Part shown: piece by piece, positions 1 to 5,885 of the stretch | Layout of the letters: the number at the start of each line of letters is the position of its first letter | Numbering within the stretch: the stretch's first letter is position 1 | Virus record (IMG/VR): IMGVR_UViG_3300036851_000065 | Coordinates: 1-54,144 of that record | Strand: one strand, 5' to 3' | DNA length: 54,144 nt | Origin: a virus | The notes under the pieces: generated by a model | Database searches by the model: none | Told to the model about the DNA's origin: nothing | What the model saw: only the letters and a program-made list of their open reading frames with translations | Made by a program: the position numbers and the translations under genes

Positions 1-26
1 AAATAAAAGAAAAATATAGATAATTT

Positions 27-101
27 GCTATAGTCATATAGGGGTTATTATACCGGCTTGCCATGTCGGATACGCGGGTTCGAATCCCGCCTGTAGCACC
101 A
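27..101 (+). tRNA. tRNA-Gly (GCC)
   Basis: All four arms fold. The 7-bp acceptor stem pairs GCTATAG with CTGTAGC (one G-T), the T arm is GCGGG/CCCGC around TTCGAAT, and the anticodon loop TTGCCAT reads GCC. Discriminator A98 and CCA (99-101) are encoded. It is the first gene of the tRNA array in this window. Confidence 0.93.
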
Positions 102-141
102 AACTTGACAAACTGTACTATTACGGAGTATAGTTTACAGT

Positions 142-220
142 GGGCCTGTAACTCAGTCTGGTTTAGAGTGCCGTCCTTTTAAGTCGGAAGTCGTGGGTTC
201 GACTCCCACCGGGCTCACCA
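142..220 (+). tRNA. tRNA-Lys (TTT)
   Basis: The acceptor GGGCCTG pairs with CGGGCTC, with wobble pairs. The T arm is GTGGG/CCCAC around TTCGACT. The anticodon loop CTTTTAA gives TTT. The anticodon stem has one T-T mismatch. CCA is encoded at 218-220. The next gene's ribosome binding site begins about 10 bases downstream. Confidence 0.9.
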
Positions 221-238
221 AATTACATAGGAGAACAA

Positions 239-892
239 ATGGTAAAGAAAACTGATAATGATATTTTAATTAATATTTTGCTGGATCGTTCAGGCTCAAT
301 GGGCGGCTATGAAAAAGATGTTATCGGGCATTTCAACGCATATATAGATGAACAAAAGGAACTACCCGGCAAGGCTACAGTATCCCTTGTCTTATTTGAT
401 GACAGGTATGAGCAGGTTTATCTTGGCAAGGATATTGCTGAGGTTCCAGCACTTACTAAGGATACATATTATGTACGAGGTAGTACCGCTTATTTAGATG
501 CATTGGGACGACTAGTTAAGTCAGTAGATGCTCTTACAAATAAGCCTAAGAAGGTTGTATTTGTAATCAATACTGATGGCTATGAGAACGCTAGTCGAGA
601 ATTTAATAGAACACAGATCAAAGAAATAATTACTGAGAGAACTAATAATCATGATTGGCAGTTCGTCTTTATCGGCGCTGGCATAGATGCATTTGAGTCT
701 GTTAAAGACCTAGGGTTTAATTTCCTTTCCGTCCACGCATCACCATCGAATGCTAATGGCGGTGTAGAAGATTCTTACAATAATCTAAGTAGATCAACTA
801 CGAATTATAGATCGGGCGTAACTGCTACAATGGATTTTACTAATCCTGATGATGACGAGGATAAGACAAAGAAAGTAACAACGGGCCGGTAA
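239..892 (+). CDS. von Willebrand factor A-domain protein
   Basis: A 217-residue protein starting at ATG 239 behind AGGAG. It shows a nearly complete metal-ion-dependent adhesion site: DRSGS (residues 16-20), the Thr of GSTAY (about 83) and the Asp of NTDG (about 113), spaced as in vWA folds. There is no signal peptide or membrane segment, so it is probably cytoplasmic. vWA domains bind protein partners through a divalent metal; the partner here cannot be inferred. The gene sits between two tRNA-Lys genes. Its TAA stop (890-892) lies inside the downstream tRNA-Lys (positions 8-10 of that tRNA), so the two genes overlap by 10 bases. The domain call is firm; the role is unknown. Confidence 0.88.
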   Translation: MVKKTDNDILINILLDRSGSMGGYEKDVIGHFNAYIDEQKELPGKATVSLVLFDDRYEQVYLGKDIAEVPALTKDTYYVRGSTAYLDALGRLVKSVDALTNKPKKVVFVINTDGYENASREFNRTQIKEIITERTNNHDWQFVFIGAGIDAFESVKDLGFNFLSVHASPSNANGGVEDSYNNLSRSTTNYRSGVTATMDFTNPDDDEDKTKKVTTGR

Positions 893-956
893 CTCAGAGG
901 CAGAGTGCCTGACTCTTAATCAGGTGGTCGGGATTTCGAAATTCCCTCGGCTCACC
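883..956 (+). tRNA. tRNA-Lys (CTT)
   Basis: The acceptor GGGCCGG pairs with TCGGCTC (wobbles). The anticodon stem CCTGA/TCAGG encloses CTCTTAA, anticodon CTT. The T loop is TTCGAAA with a T-T at the top of the T stem. CCA is encoded at 954-956. The first 10 bases are also the last codons and stop of the vWA gene. Confidence 0.87.
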
Positions 957-987
957 AAACATATTTAAAGCGTGTAAGGTGATTTAA

Positions 988-1104
988 ATGTCATACGAAC
1001 ATGAATGTGAATGCCTAGTTGAAGGGTGCAAATGCTTAAAATTAATCGTTTGTACTCCGGGCTCAGATTGGTGTGATGATTGTGATGAAGGAAATCACAC
1101 ATAG
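988..1104 (+). CDS. Small cysteine-rich protein, possible zinc knuckle
   Basis: A 38-residue ORF from ATG 988 preceded by AAGGTGAT. It contains six Cys, in CEC, CKC and CDDC arrangements, so a small zinc-binding or disulfide-linked peptide is plausible. It is acidic overall. Its TAG stop (1102-1104) overlaps the first two bases of the following tRNA-Trp, the same end-to-end packing seen for other genes in the array. No family was recognised, and it is too short for strong statistical support. Confidence 0.5.
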   Translation: MSYEHECECLVEGCKCLKLIVCTPGSDWCDDCDEGNHT

Positions 1105-1177
1105 GAACGTCGTATAGTGGTTATTATTTCCGTCTCCAAAACGGACGACGAGGGTTCGACTCCCTCCGGTCCTGCCA
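1103..1177 (+). tRNA. tRNA-Trp (CCA)
   Basis: The acceptor AGGAACG pairs with CGGTCCT with one A-G mismatch. The anticodon stem TCCGT/ACGGA encloses CTCCAAA, anticodon CCA. The T arm is GAGGG/CCCTC. Discriminator G is the usual tRNA-Trp identity base, and CCA is encoded. Confidence 0.92.
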
Positions 1178-1197
1178 AAATTTAGGGGTTGGTCTAT

Positions 1198-2706
1198 GTG
1201 AAAAAGAGAATGAGTTTGCTTTTAGCAATTTTGTTAGCAGCAACCTCATTACTATCACCAGCAATTATCAGCGGTTCTATAGATACAAAAGAACCTGTAT
1301 ATGAAGTACAGGAAGCTGTTCCTGATCCATTAACTTGTGTGGGATACCCTGAACCTAGAGTTTGGATAGAGGAACAAGGTTGGTGGCAAGATTCTACAGG
1401 AGAAGCATTTCCCGGTAGACATGTTCACGTAGGAACATGTTGGCCTGTAGGAGCCATAACTGGAACATTTAGTACAACATTAAGGGTTATTCTGCACGCT
1501 CAACCAAGCGGTGCAAAAATAACTGGCGCAAGAATAAGTGAATGTGGAACATCGGGAAGTTGTTCAGGTAATCCGTGGCCTAATAGCGGCTCTCCACTTC
1601 CAAAATGGAATCCAATTGATTCAAATGGTGACATGGTACAGATGGTACCAATGTCATTCAATACTACGGGTTGGTCAACAGGCGGGCATGAAATGCGTTT
1701 GGCTGTTTTTGTTGATCAGCCAAGTGGAGCAAAACAGTTTGTATCAGGCGGTTGGCCTTTATTCGTAGGACAAGTAATACCGTTTAGTAGGGGCTATGTA
1801 GAGTCTCGTGGCTGGTACACAAAATTTGAATATATTAATGCTAGGTATCATTCAGGATTAGCCGCTCTTTTAAATCCGGTCCCTGAAACGTGGCGACCTG
1901 TTGTTGAATGCGCTAGACCGTCTGGACATGCTGCTATTACCTCGGCTTCGGCTCATGTTGATCCTAACATGCATGAGGGTAATAAAGGAATAATTTATCC
2001 TTTTGCAACAAGTGGAAAAGTAACCTTATCAATAAATACTACTGGATTGGCACAGGGGATTCATAGACTAGTTATAGTATGTGGAGCTAAGGCAAATCTA
2101 TCTTCAATAGCAAATGGCACAGATAGCGGGGTAATGAATATACCATTTAAAGTAGGAGGAACGCCAACACCTACTCCGACACCAACAATAACTCCTATTC
2201 CTACCGTAAATCCAACACCTACTCCCTCCGTTATACCAACTCCTACACCAACAGGAACGCCGGGAACAGGAAATACATTTATAGCTCTTGAAGATGCTAA
2301 AGTTAATGAACAATTTCCAGAATCAAATTATGGAAATATCACAGACCTTAGAGTATTAAATACTACACAGGATTATCAATCATATCTGAAATTCAATTCT
2401 ACCGTAGAGGAAGTTAGTTCAGCTAAAGTTAGATTATTTGTAACAGATTCTTCACCGTATAATACGCAGATATTTGTTACCTCAATGTTTAGCGAGTCTA
2501 CGCTAAGATGGTCTAATAAGCCACCACTAGGAGTTGGGCTAGGCACGGCAATTGGGTCAGTTGCAGGACAATGGATTGAGTATGATGTGAGTAGTGTTGT
2601 AAATGGCGCTGGAACATATTACTTTGTAGTTGCTGGTGGAGGTTCAAATAGTTTGTTCTTTAGTAGCTCAGAAGGTGCTAATCAACCACAGTTGGTTGTT
2701 AACTAA
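1198..2706 (+). CDS. Secreted protein with PT linker and DNRLRE-type C-terminal domain
   Basis: The GTG at 1198 is preferred because AGGGG (1184-1188) lies 9 bases upstream; an in-frame TTG at 1189 would abut it. The product is 502 residues. The N-terminus is a Sec signal peptide: MKKRM, a hydrophobic run of about 15 residues, then a small-residue region. Residues about 30-320 look like two related beta-rich segments with several Cys. A Pro-Thr repeat linker covers about 322-358. The last 145 residues resemble the DNRLRE (CBM96-like) fold, including the 'YGN..DLRV', 'SYLKF' and 'LRWSNKP' signatures. It is probably exported from the infected cell and may bind polysaccharide. Stop TAA 2704-2706 abuts tRNA-Asp with no gap. 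Domain call moderate, function inferred. Confidence 0.8.
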   Translation: MKKRMSLLLAILLAATSLLSPAIISGSIDTKEPVYEVQEAVPDPLTCVGYPEPRVWIEEQGWWQDSTGEAFPGRHVHVGTCWPVGAITGTFSTTLRVILHAQPSGAKITGARISECGTSGSCSGNPWPNSGSPLPKWNPIDSNGDMVQMVPMSFNTTGWSTGGHEMRLAVFVDQPSGAKQFVSGGWPLFVGQVIPFSRGYVESRGWYTKFEYINARYHSGLAALLNPVPETWRPVVECARPSGHAAITSASAHVDPNMHEGNKGIIYPFATSGKVTLSINTTGLAQGIHRLVIVCGAKANLSSIANGTDSGVMNIPFKVGGTPTPTPTPTITPIPTVNPTPTPSVIPTPTPTGTPGTGNTFIALEDAKVNEQFPESNYGNITDLRVLNTTQDYQSYLKFNSTVEEVSSAKVRLFVTDSSPYNTQIFVTSMFSESTLRWSNKPPLGVGLGTAIGSVAGQWIEYDVSSVVNGAGTYYFVVAGGGSNSLFFSSSEGANQPQLVVN

Positions 2707-2781
2707 CCCCCGTTCGTATAATGGATATTATGCCGGTCTGTCGAACCGAAGAAAGGAGTTCAATTCTCCTACGGGGGGCCA
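2707..2781 (+). tRNA. tRNA-Asp (GTC)
   Basis: A perfect 7-bp acceptor, CCCCCGT/ACGGGGG, with discriminator G and encoded CCA. The anticodon loop CTGTCGA gives GTC. The T arm is AGGAG/CTCCT around TTCAATT. It starts at the base after the stop codon of the secreted-protein gene. Confidence 0.93.
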
Positions 2782-2790
2782 AATCTAAAA

Positions 2791-2866
2791 GTCGGAATGG
2801 TGTAGTTGGTCTGCACGTATGCGTGAAGCCCATAAGGTGTCAGTTCGATCCTGACTTCCGGCACCA
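2791..2866 (+). tRNA. tRNA-Phe (GAA)
   Basis: The acceptor GTCGGAA pairs with TTCCGGC, and the T arm is GTCAG/CTGAC around TTCGATC. The anticodon loop reads GTGAAGC, giving GAA with U33. The anticodon stem has a C-C mismatch at its loop end, so the isotype is slightly less certain than the gene itself. CCA is encoded. Confidence 0.85.
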
Positions 2867-2881
2867 AATTAGGTGATGTAA

Positions 2882-3076
2882 TTGGCAAACTACAAAAGGA
2901 AGAAACCAAAAGAATATAGAATTTCTAGCTGTGGTAGAAAATCCTGTAAACAAGATGTTTACAAGGGTCGCGGAAATATTCGTGAACGCTATCTAAGTAA
3001 TTTTTGGAAAGATACAAAACTAGGTGACTATGCTCACCCTTGGAGATATAGAAGTGTCATAGAGATATCGTATTGA
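2882..3076 (+). CDS. Hypothetical basic protein
   Basis: A 64-residue, Lys/Arg/Tyr-rich product from TTG 2882, with AGGTGATG (2871-2878) just upstream. It has a CGRKSC pair of Cys near residues 18-23 and no membrane segment. It is not recognised. The strong positive charge would suit RNA or DNA binding. It follows tRNA-Phe, and its last codons overlap the upstream open frame of the next ORF in a different register. Confidence 0.55.
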   Translation: MANYKRKKPKEYRISSCGRKSCKQDVYKGRGNIRERYLSNFWKDTKLGDYAHPWRYRSVIEISY

Positions 3077-3092
3077 TGTTAACGGCTATAGA

Positions 3093-3281
3093 GTGAGACA
3101 ATGCAAAGAGGGTATTGAGACTCCTTGTATTCGTATCACAGAAGGTAAGGATATTTGGTATGCTAAATCTGTCCGTATTAACGGACCTTCAACGATTGCT
3201 CAGACGAATTTTGATCCCGAAGAACCTAACAAACCCTTTATTTGGATAGAGACTGATGGGCCTATTGATTGGATGAAGTAA
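3093..3281 (+). CDS. Hypothetical protein, start uncertain
   Basis: 62 residues from GTG 3093; no family recognised. The start is doubtful because GTG 3093 has no clear ribosome binding site. Convincing protein-like sequence (RYRIDVNGYRV) continues in frame upstream to a TAG at 3060-3062. Beyond that TAG the same frame opens again to ATG 3030, which has AGGTG a few bases ahead. The real gene may therefore begin at 3030 and contain an amber codon, or start at a rare ATT (3072). See the finding on this region. Confidence 0.5.
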   Translation: MRQCKEGIETPCIRITEGKDIWYAKSVRINGPSTIAQTNFDPEEPNKPFIWIETDGPIDWMK

Positions 3282-3287
3282 ACGAAT

Positions 3288-3539
3288 ATGATCGAAAAAA
3301 TTGTAACAGAGTCCGGGGCTAATTACACTATAGACTATGATAAAAAAACGTGGTTTAGATTGCCTAGTGAAAGATCAGCCGAGATACGCAGTGATTCAGG
3401 CGAATTCCTAAAGATAGATTTTCCGGTGGTTCAGGGGGACTCTAGACAGAGTATTAGACTATTTTGTCCCCCCTTTAATCCACCATTTTATAGGATTATT
3501 CTATCAACAGAGATAGTTAGTAGAGAAGTATTGAGTTAA
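3288..3539 (+). CDS. Hypothetical protein
   Basis: 83 residues from ATG 3288, six bases after the preceding stop. The sequence alternates hydrophobic and polar residues with several Pro and Gly near the end (CPPFNPPFY), suggesting a small beta-rich protein. No catalytic motif, signal peptide or transmembrane helix is seen. It lies just upstream of the suppressor tRNA gene. Unrecognised. Confidence 0.6.
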   Translation: MIEKIVTESGANYTIDYDKKTWFRLPSERSAEIRSDSGEFLKIDFPVVQGDSRQSIRLFCPPFNPPFYRIILSTEIVSREVLS

Positions 3540-3547
3540 AGGCTTTA

Positions 3548-3623
3548 GGGCCGTTAGCTCAATGGTTAGAGCAGTTGTTTCTAAAACAATCGGTTATCGG
3601 TTCGAATCCGATACGGCCCTCCA
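3548..3623 (+). tRNA. Amber suppressor tRNA (anticodon CTA)
   Basis: A canonical fold with no mismatch in any arm apart from a G-T pair. The acceptor is GGGCCGT/ACGGCCC, the D arm GCTC/GAGC, the anticodon stem GTTGT/ACAAT, and the T arm ATCGG/CCGAT around TTCGAAT. The seven-base anticodon loop TTCTAAA (3579-3585) puts CTA at 3581-3583, which decodes UAG. Alternative registers of the stem do not pair. Discriminator is T3620 and CCA is encoded. The amino acid it carries cannot be read from the sequence: the U73 and G1-C72 differ from the U1-A72/G73 of glutamine acceptors. Confidence 0.92.
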
Positions 3624-3643
3624 AATAATAAGAAGATGAGAGA

Positions 3644-3850
3644 ATGAATAATGGAATGCCTTATGCGGTAATGTGTCCAGAAGGTGATGGGCACTGTTGG
3701 ATATTTGACGGCTACCTATCTGATAACAGAATGGGGGCTGAAAGATGGCTCAAATGGCATTTGTCAGATAAAAGAGAAGCCTGTTCCAGAGAATTAAAAG
3801 ACCATTACGTACTCTTAGTACTTGATCCATTTGAAATGCGTGGGCTATAA
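3644..3850 (+). CDS. Hypothetical protein
   Basis: 68 residues from ATG 3644, preceded by a purine-rich GATGAGAG. It is rich in Trp, His and Cys (GDGHCWIFDGY), with no recognised family. The stop overlaps the next start as TAATG (3848-3852), so the two are translationally coupled. It follows the suppressor tRNA. Confidence 0.6.
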   Translation: MNNGMPYAVMCPEGDGHCWIFDGYLSDNRMGAERWLKWHLSDKREACSRELKDHYVLLVLDPFEMRGL

Positions 3851-4275
3851 TGAATATTGACTTAGAAGATATCTTATTAGATAAACACCCGATTAGCTAT
3901 GTACGTGAAGGTAGTTGCTGTTACGGTGAAGATGTGGTTTGTCGCTGTGGGTGGGAGGGCAGCCCCTCTGATTATAGTACTCATCTTGTAGTTACTCTTG
4001 GATTTACTAGAACCGTTGTTGATAAGTGGAAGCAAAGATTAGGTCAATATGCTATGATAGACGATAGAGGCGAAGAAAACTTCTTAAATACCTATCGCGG
4101 AGAAGAAGATAAAACAACTCTTGGTTTATCTAAGAAGGAGTGGGAAGCTCTAGATAAGACTGAAAGAAAAGAAAGTAAAAAAGCTGGTAAGTTAGTACGC
4201 ACTGGTCCCTTTGCAGATGATCCTAGTAAGAAAAATAAGTGGGATTATATGTTTGAGGAACCACCTGAATTTTAA
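3850..4275 (+). CDS. Hypothetical protein with Cys cluster
   Basis: 141 residues starting at ATG 3850, which overlaps the previous stop. It contains CCYGE and CRCGW (residues about 23-37), a plausible single zinc site. The second half is charged and Lys/Glu rich (KKEWEALDKTERKESKKA), probably helical. No enzyme motif is visible. It ends six bases before tRNA-Cys. Confidence 0.62.
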   Translation: MNIDLEDILLDKHPISYVREGSCCYGEDVVCRCGWEGSPSDYSTHLVVTLGFTRTVVDKWKQRLGQYAMIDDRGEENFLNTYRGEEDKTTLGLSKKEWEALDKTERKESKKAGKLVRTGPFADDPSKKNKWDYMFEEPPEF

Positions 4276-4280
4276 AATAT

Positions 4281-4358
4281 GGGGCGGTACCCGAGTATAA
4301 ATCAGGGACTTACTTGCAAGGTAAGAATAGGGGAGTGAAAATCTCTCCCGCCTCTCCC
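4281..4358 (+). tRNA. tRNA-Cys (GCA), atypical T loop and 3' end
   Basis: The acceptor GGGGCGG pairs with CCGCCTC. The anticodon stem CTTAC/GTAAG is perfect and the loop TTGCAAG reads GCA. Discriminator T4355 fits tRNA-Cys. Two oddities stand out: the T loop is TGAAAAT instead of TTCAAAT, and CCC (4356-4358) follows the discriminator instead of CCA. The terminal CCA would have to be added or repaired after transcription. Confidence 0.82.
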
Positions 4359-4363
4359 AATTT

Positions 4364-4439
4364 CAGCGGATAGACTAATTGGCTAAGTCATTGGTTTGTG
4401 ACACCATCAATGTCGGTTCGATCCCGGCTCCGCTGACCA
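4364..4439 (+). tRNA. tRNA-His (GTG)
   Basis: A perfect acceptor, CAGCGGA/TCCGCTG, and a T arm GTCGG/CCGGC. The anticodon loop TTGTGAC reads GTG, with a T-T at the base of the anticodon stem. CCA is encoded. The discriminator is A, whereas bacterial tRNA-His normally has C73 paired with an extra G at -1. Charging identity is therefore a little uncertain. Confidence 0.85.
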
Positions 4440-4441
4440 TT

Positions 4442-4517
4442 CCTCTCGTAGTATAAAGGTATAATACAATTGCCTGATAAGCAGTAAATGGCAGTTCGAT
4501 TCTGCCCGAGAGGACCA
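4442..4517 (+). tRNA. tRNA-Ile (GAT)
   Basis: A perfect acceptor, CCTCTCG/CGAGAGG, and a T arm GGCAG/CTGCC. The anticodon stem ATTGC/GCAGT encloses CTGATAA, giving GAT. CCA is encoded. Only two bases separate it from tRNA-His. Confidence 0.92.
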
Positions 4518-4537
4518 ATTAAAATAGGAGGGGAAAA

Positions 4538-4645
4538 ATGCCTACAGATTGGAAGTCTTTACTTATCTTTATCATAGCAGTAGTTGTGGTAGTGTTTGCA
4601 ACCATTAAGATTTGGCCTGTTGTTATTGGTGGGCCACTAATTTAA
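4538..4645 (+). CDS. Single-pass membrane mini-protein
   Basis: A 35-residue ORF from ATG 4538 with a very strong AGGAGGGG site six bases upstream. After a short polar N-terminus (MPTDWKS) comes one hydrophobic segment (about residues 8-23, LLIFIIAVVVVVFAT), then a short tail. It is probably an inner-membrane peptide. The strong ribosome binding site and clean topology support it being real despite its size. Function unknown. Confidence 0.6.
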   Translation: MPTDWKSLLIFIIAVVVVVFATIKIWPVVIGGPLI

Positions 4646-4655
4646 TCATTCCCCT

Positions 4656-5045
4656 GTGGATAGAAGAAGTTTGAATCGAAAAAAGAAAAACGAGATACAA
4701 CGAAACTGGTCTAATAATCGTAGGCAACAAGCCTTAGATATATTGGGCAACAAATGCGTTGTGTGTGGTTCTACTGAAAATCTAGAGTTTGATCATATAG
4801 ACCCCAAAAAGAAGTCCTTTGCGATTGGTGCTTGGGGATCACATTCTTGGGAAGAAATATTAAAAGAGTTAACTAAATGCCAGATACTTTGTAAGATAGA
4901 CCACAAAAAGAAAACAGAACCTAAACATGGCACATATAGTTGCTATAAGCATAGAAAATGTAAGTGTATTGCGTGTATAAACGCCAATACAGAATACATG
5001 AGAACGTACCGATTGGCTCGTAGACAAACTGGTAAAGTCGTCTGA
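4656..5045 (+). CDS. HNH endonuclease, 3' end overlapping tRNA-Gln
   Basis: 129 residues from GTG 4656. HNH features: CVVC (34-37), FDHIDP (45-50) and C-x3-C...H (75-83), which form the zinc-braced beta-beta-alpha metal nuclease. The C-terminal part carries KHGTY...CKCIAC (90-107), a Cys-rich module also present in the second HNH protein at 5984. Such proteins are often free-standing homing endonucleases of phages. The reading frame runs 32 bases into tRNA-Gln (5014-5045), so the last ten residues are encoded by the tRNA acceptor and D arm. This fits insertion beside, or selfish association with, the tRNA gene. Its ribosome binding site is weak. Confidence 0.85.
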   Translation: MDRRSLNRKKKNEIQRNWSNNRRQQALDILGNKCVVCGSTENLEFDHIDPKKKSFAIGAWGSHSWEEILKELTKCQILCKIDHKKKTEPKHGTYSCYKHRKCKCIACINANTEYMRTYRLARRQTGKVV

Positions 5046-5090
5046 TTCTGGATCAGGAGTTTGTAGGTTCGACTCCTACCGAGCCAGCCA
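5014..5090 (+). tRNA. tRNA-Gln (CTG)
   Basis: The acceptor TGGCTCG/CGAGCCA with discriminator G has the U1-A72, G73 pattern of tRNA-Gln. The anticodon stem TCTGA/TCAGG encloses TTCTGGA, giving CTG. The T arm is GTAGG/CCTAC. CCA is encoded. Its first 32 bases also encode the end of the HNH gene. Confidence 0.9.
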
Positions 5091-5113
5091 ACTTAAAAAA
5101 GGTAGTGGAGTAA

Positions 5114-5371
5114 TTGGATAGAAGAACCAAAAGACAAAAATTACAAGACATGGCTAATCAAACCGAGTCTCCACACGAAGCTGATATAGCACGAAGAATG
5201 TTAAAAGACCTACCACCAGAAGAGAATTTTTCCGGTCCCCTGTACTATAATGGTATTAAGGTAGGAGAGGCGTTCAACGTTCGGTTCACATTGAACTTTG
5301 ATCCCGGTGTTGGCGTCTATGACTTTGTGAAACAAGAATGGAACTGGACCAAACCTTCGGGAACTAAATAA
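5114..5371 (+). CDS. Hypothetical protein, DUF2786-like N-terminus
   Basis: 85 residues from TTG 5114 with GGTAGTGGAG upstream. The first 35 residues (RQKLQDMANQ, then SPHEADIARRML) resemble helical segments seen in many phage proteins that count small repeats of aging or division domains, but the match is loose. The C-terminal half is beta-rich and aromatic. The TAA stop (5369-5371) is followed directly by tRNA-Arg with no gap. Confidence 0.6.
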   Translation: MDRRTKRQKLQDMANQTESPHEADIARRMLKDLPPEENFSGPLYYNGIKVGEAFNVRFTLNFDPGVGVYDFVKQEWNWTKPSGTK

Positions 5372-5448
5372 CCGCCTGTAGCTCAATAGGATAGAGTATG
5401 AGGTTTCGACCCTCAGGGCTGCACGTTCGAATCGTGTCAGGCGGGCCA
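5372..5448 (+). tRNA. tRNA-Arg (TCG)
   Basis: A perfect acceptor, CCGCCTG/CAGGCGG. The anticodon stem TGAGG/CCTCA encloses TTTCGAC, giving TCG. The T arm is GCACG/CGTGT around TTCGAAT. CCA is encoded. It begins at the base after the preceding gene's stop codon. Confidence 0.92.
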
Positions 5449-5477
5449 AATTAATAAAACCCCCTGTCTCCCTGAAA

Positions 5478-5517
5478 CCTGCTATATGTAGGTGTAAACT
5501 CGGATAAGTTCAGCAGG
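5478..5517 (+). other. Imperfect stem-loop in tRNA-array spacer
   Basis: CCTGCT (5478-5483) pairs with AGCAGG (5512-5517), with an inner AACT/AGTT hairpin (5497-5510). It has no U tract, so it is not an intrinsic terminator, and it lacks a T arm, so it is not a tRNA. It could be a processing signal or a decayed RNA gene. Confidence 0.35.
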
Positions 5518-5562
5518 GCGGGCTAAATAAAGGGAGAAGAATAAGCTCAGGAGTTGATATGA

Positions 5563-5685
5563 ATGCCTCTCAAATCAAAGGCACAAAGAGCGTGGATGCA
5601 CATAAATAAACCCGAAATGGCAAAACGTTGGGAGAAAGAAACTCCTAAAGGAAAAAGACTTCCAAACAAAGTTAAGAAGAAATAG
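5563..5685 (+). CDS. Conserved-type small basic phage protein
   Basis: 40 residues from ATG 5563, preceded by CAGGAGTTGAT. The sequence has the pattern common in small phage proteins: SKAQRAWM near the start, PEMAKRWEKETP in the middle and a very basic KRLP...KVKKK end. These proteins are of unknown function and often occur near structural genes. It ends in TAG. Although short, the recognisable pattern supports it. Confidence 0.65.
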   Translation: MPLKSKAQRAWMHINKPEMAKRWEKETPKGKRLPNKVKKK

Positions 5686-5716
5686 AACGTACTTTGCCCC
5701 ATTTTCGTTGATTTTG

Positions 5717-5727
5717 GGTGTTATAAT
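5717..5727 (+). promoter_or_regulatory. Possible extended -10 promoter element
   Basis: GGGTGTTATAAT contains TG-N-TATAAT (TATAAT at 5722-5727), a consensus extended -10 element, 14 bases before tRNA-Tyr. No good -35 was found at 17-18 bases. It could supply transcription to the distal tRNA genes. Weak single-site evidence. Confidence 0.35.
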
Positions 5728-5740
5728 AATGAAATAGTCT

Positions 5741-5824
5741 GGACTAGTTGAACAGGTGGTGGGTTCGCTTGACTGTAGATCAGGTGCTTTGGCCATGGGG
5801 GTTCGATTCCCTTCTAGTCCACCA
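5741..5824 (+). tRNA. tRNA-Tyr (GTA), class II
   Basis: A perfect acceptor, GGACTAG/CTAGTCC. The anticodon stem CTTGA/TCAGG encloses CTGTAGA, giving GTA. A long variable arm precedes a T arm with TTCGATT, as expected for bacterial tRNA-Tyr. CCA is encoded. Confidence 0.92.
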
Positions 5825-5836
5825 ATTAAAAATAAA

Positions 5837-5881
5837 CGGGTCGCAGTATTGGTTCAATTGCTCTGTCAATTGTTCGGCCCG
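5837..5881 (+). other. tRNA-remnant-like folded element
   Basis: A 7-bp stem CGGGTCG/CGGCCCG (one T-G) closes an element containing a second stem, CAATTG/CAATTG around CTCTGT. At 45 bases it is too short for a normal tRNA and has no U tract. It sits between tRNA-Tyr and tRNA-Thr, so it may be a decayed tRNA or a spacer hairpin guiding processing. Confidence 0.35.
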
Positions 5882-5885
5882 ACAT

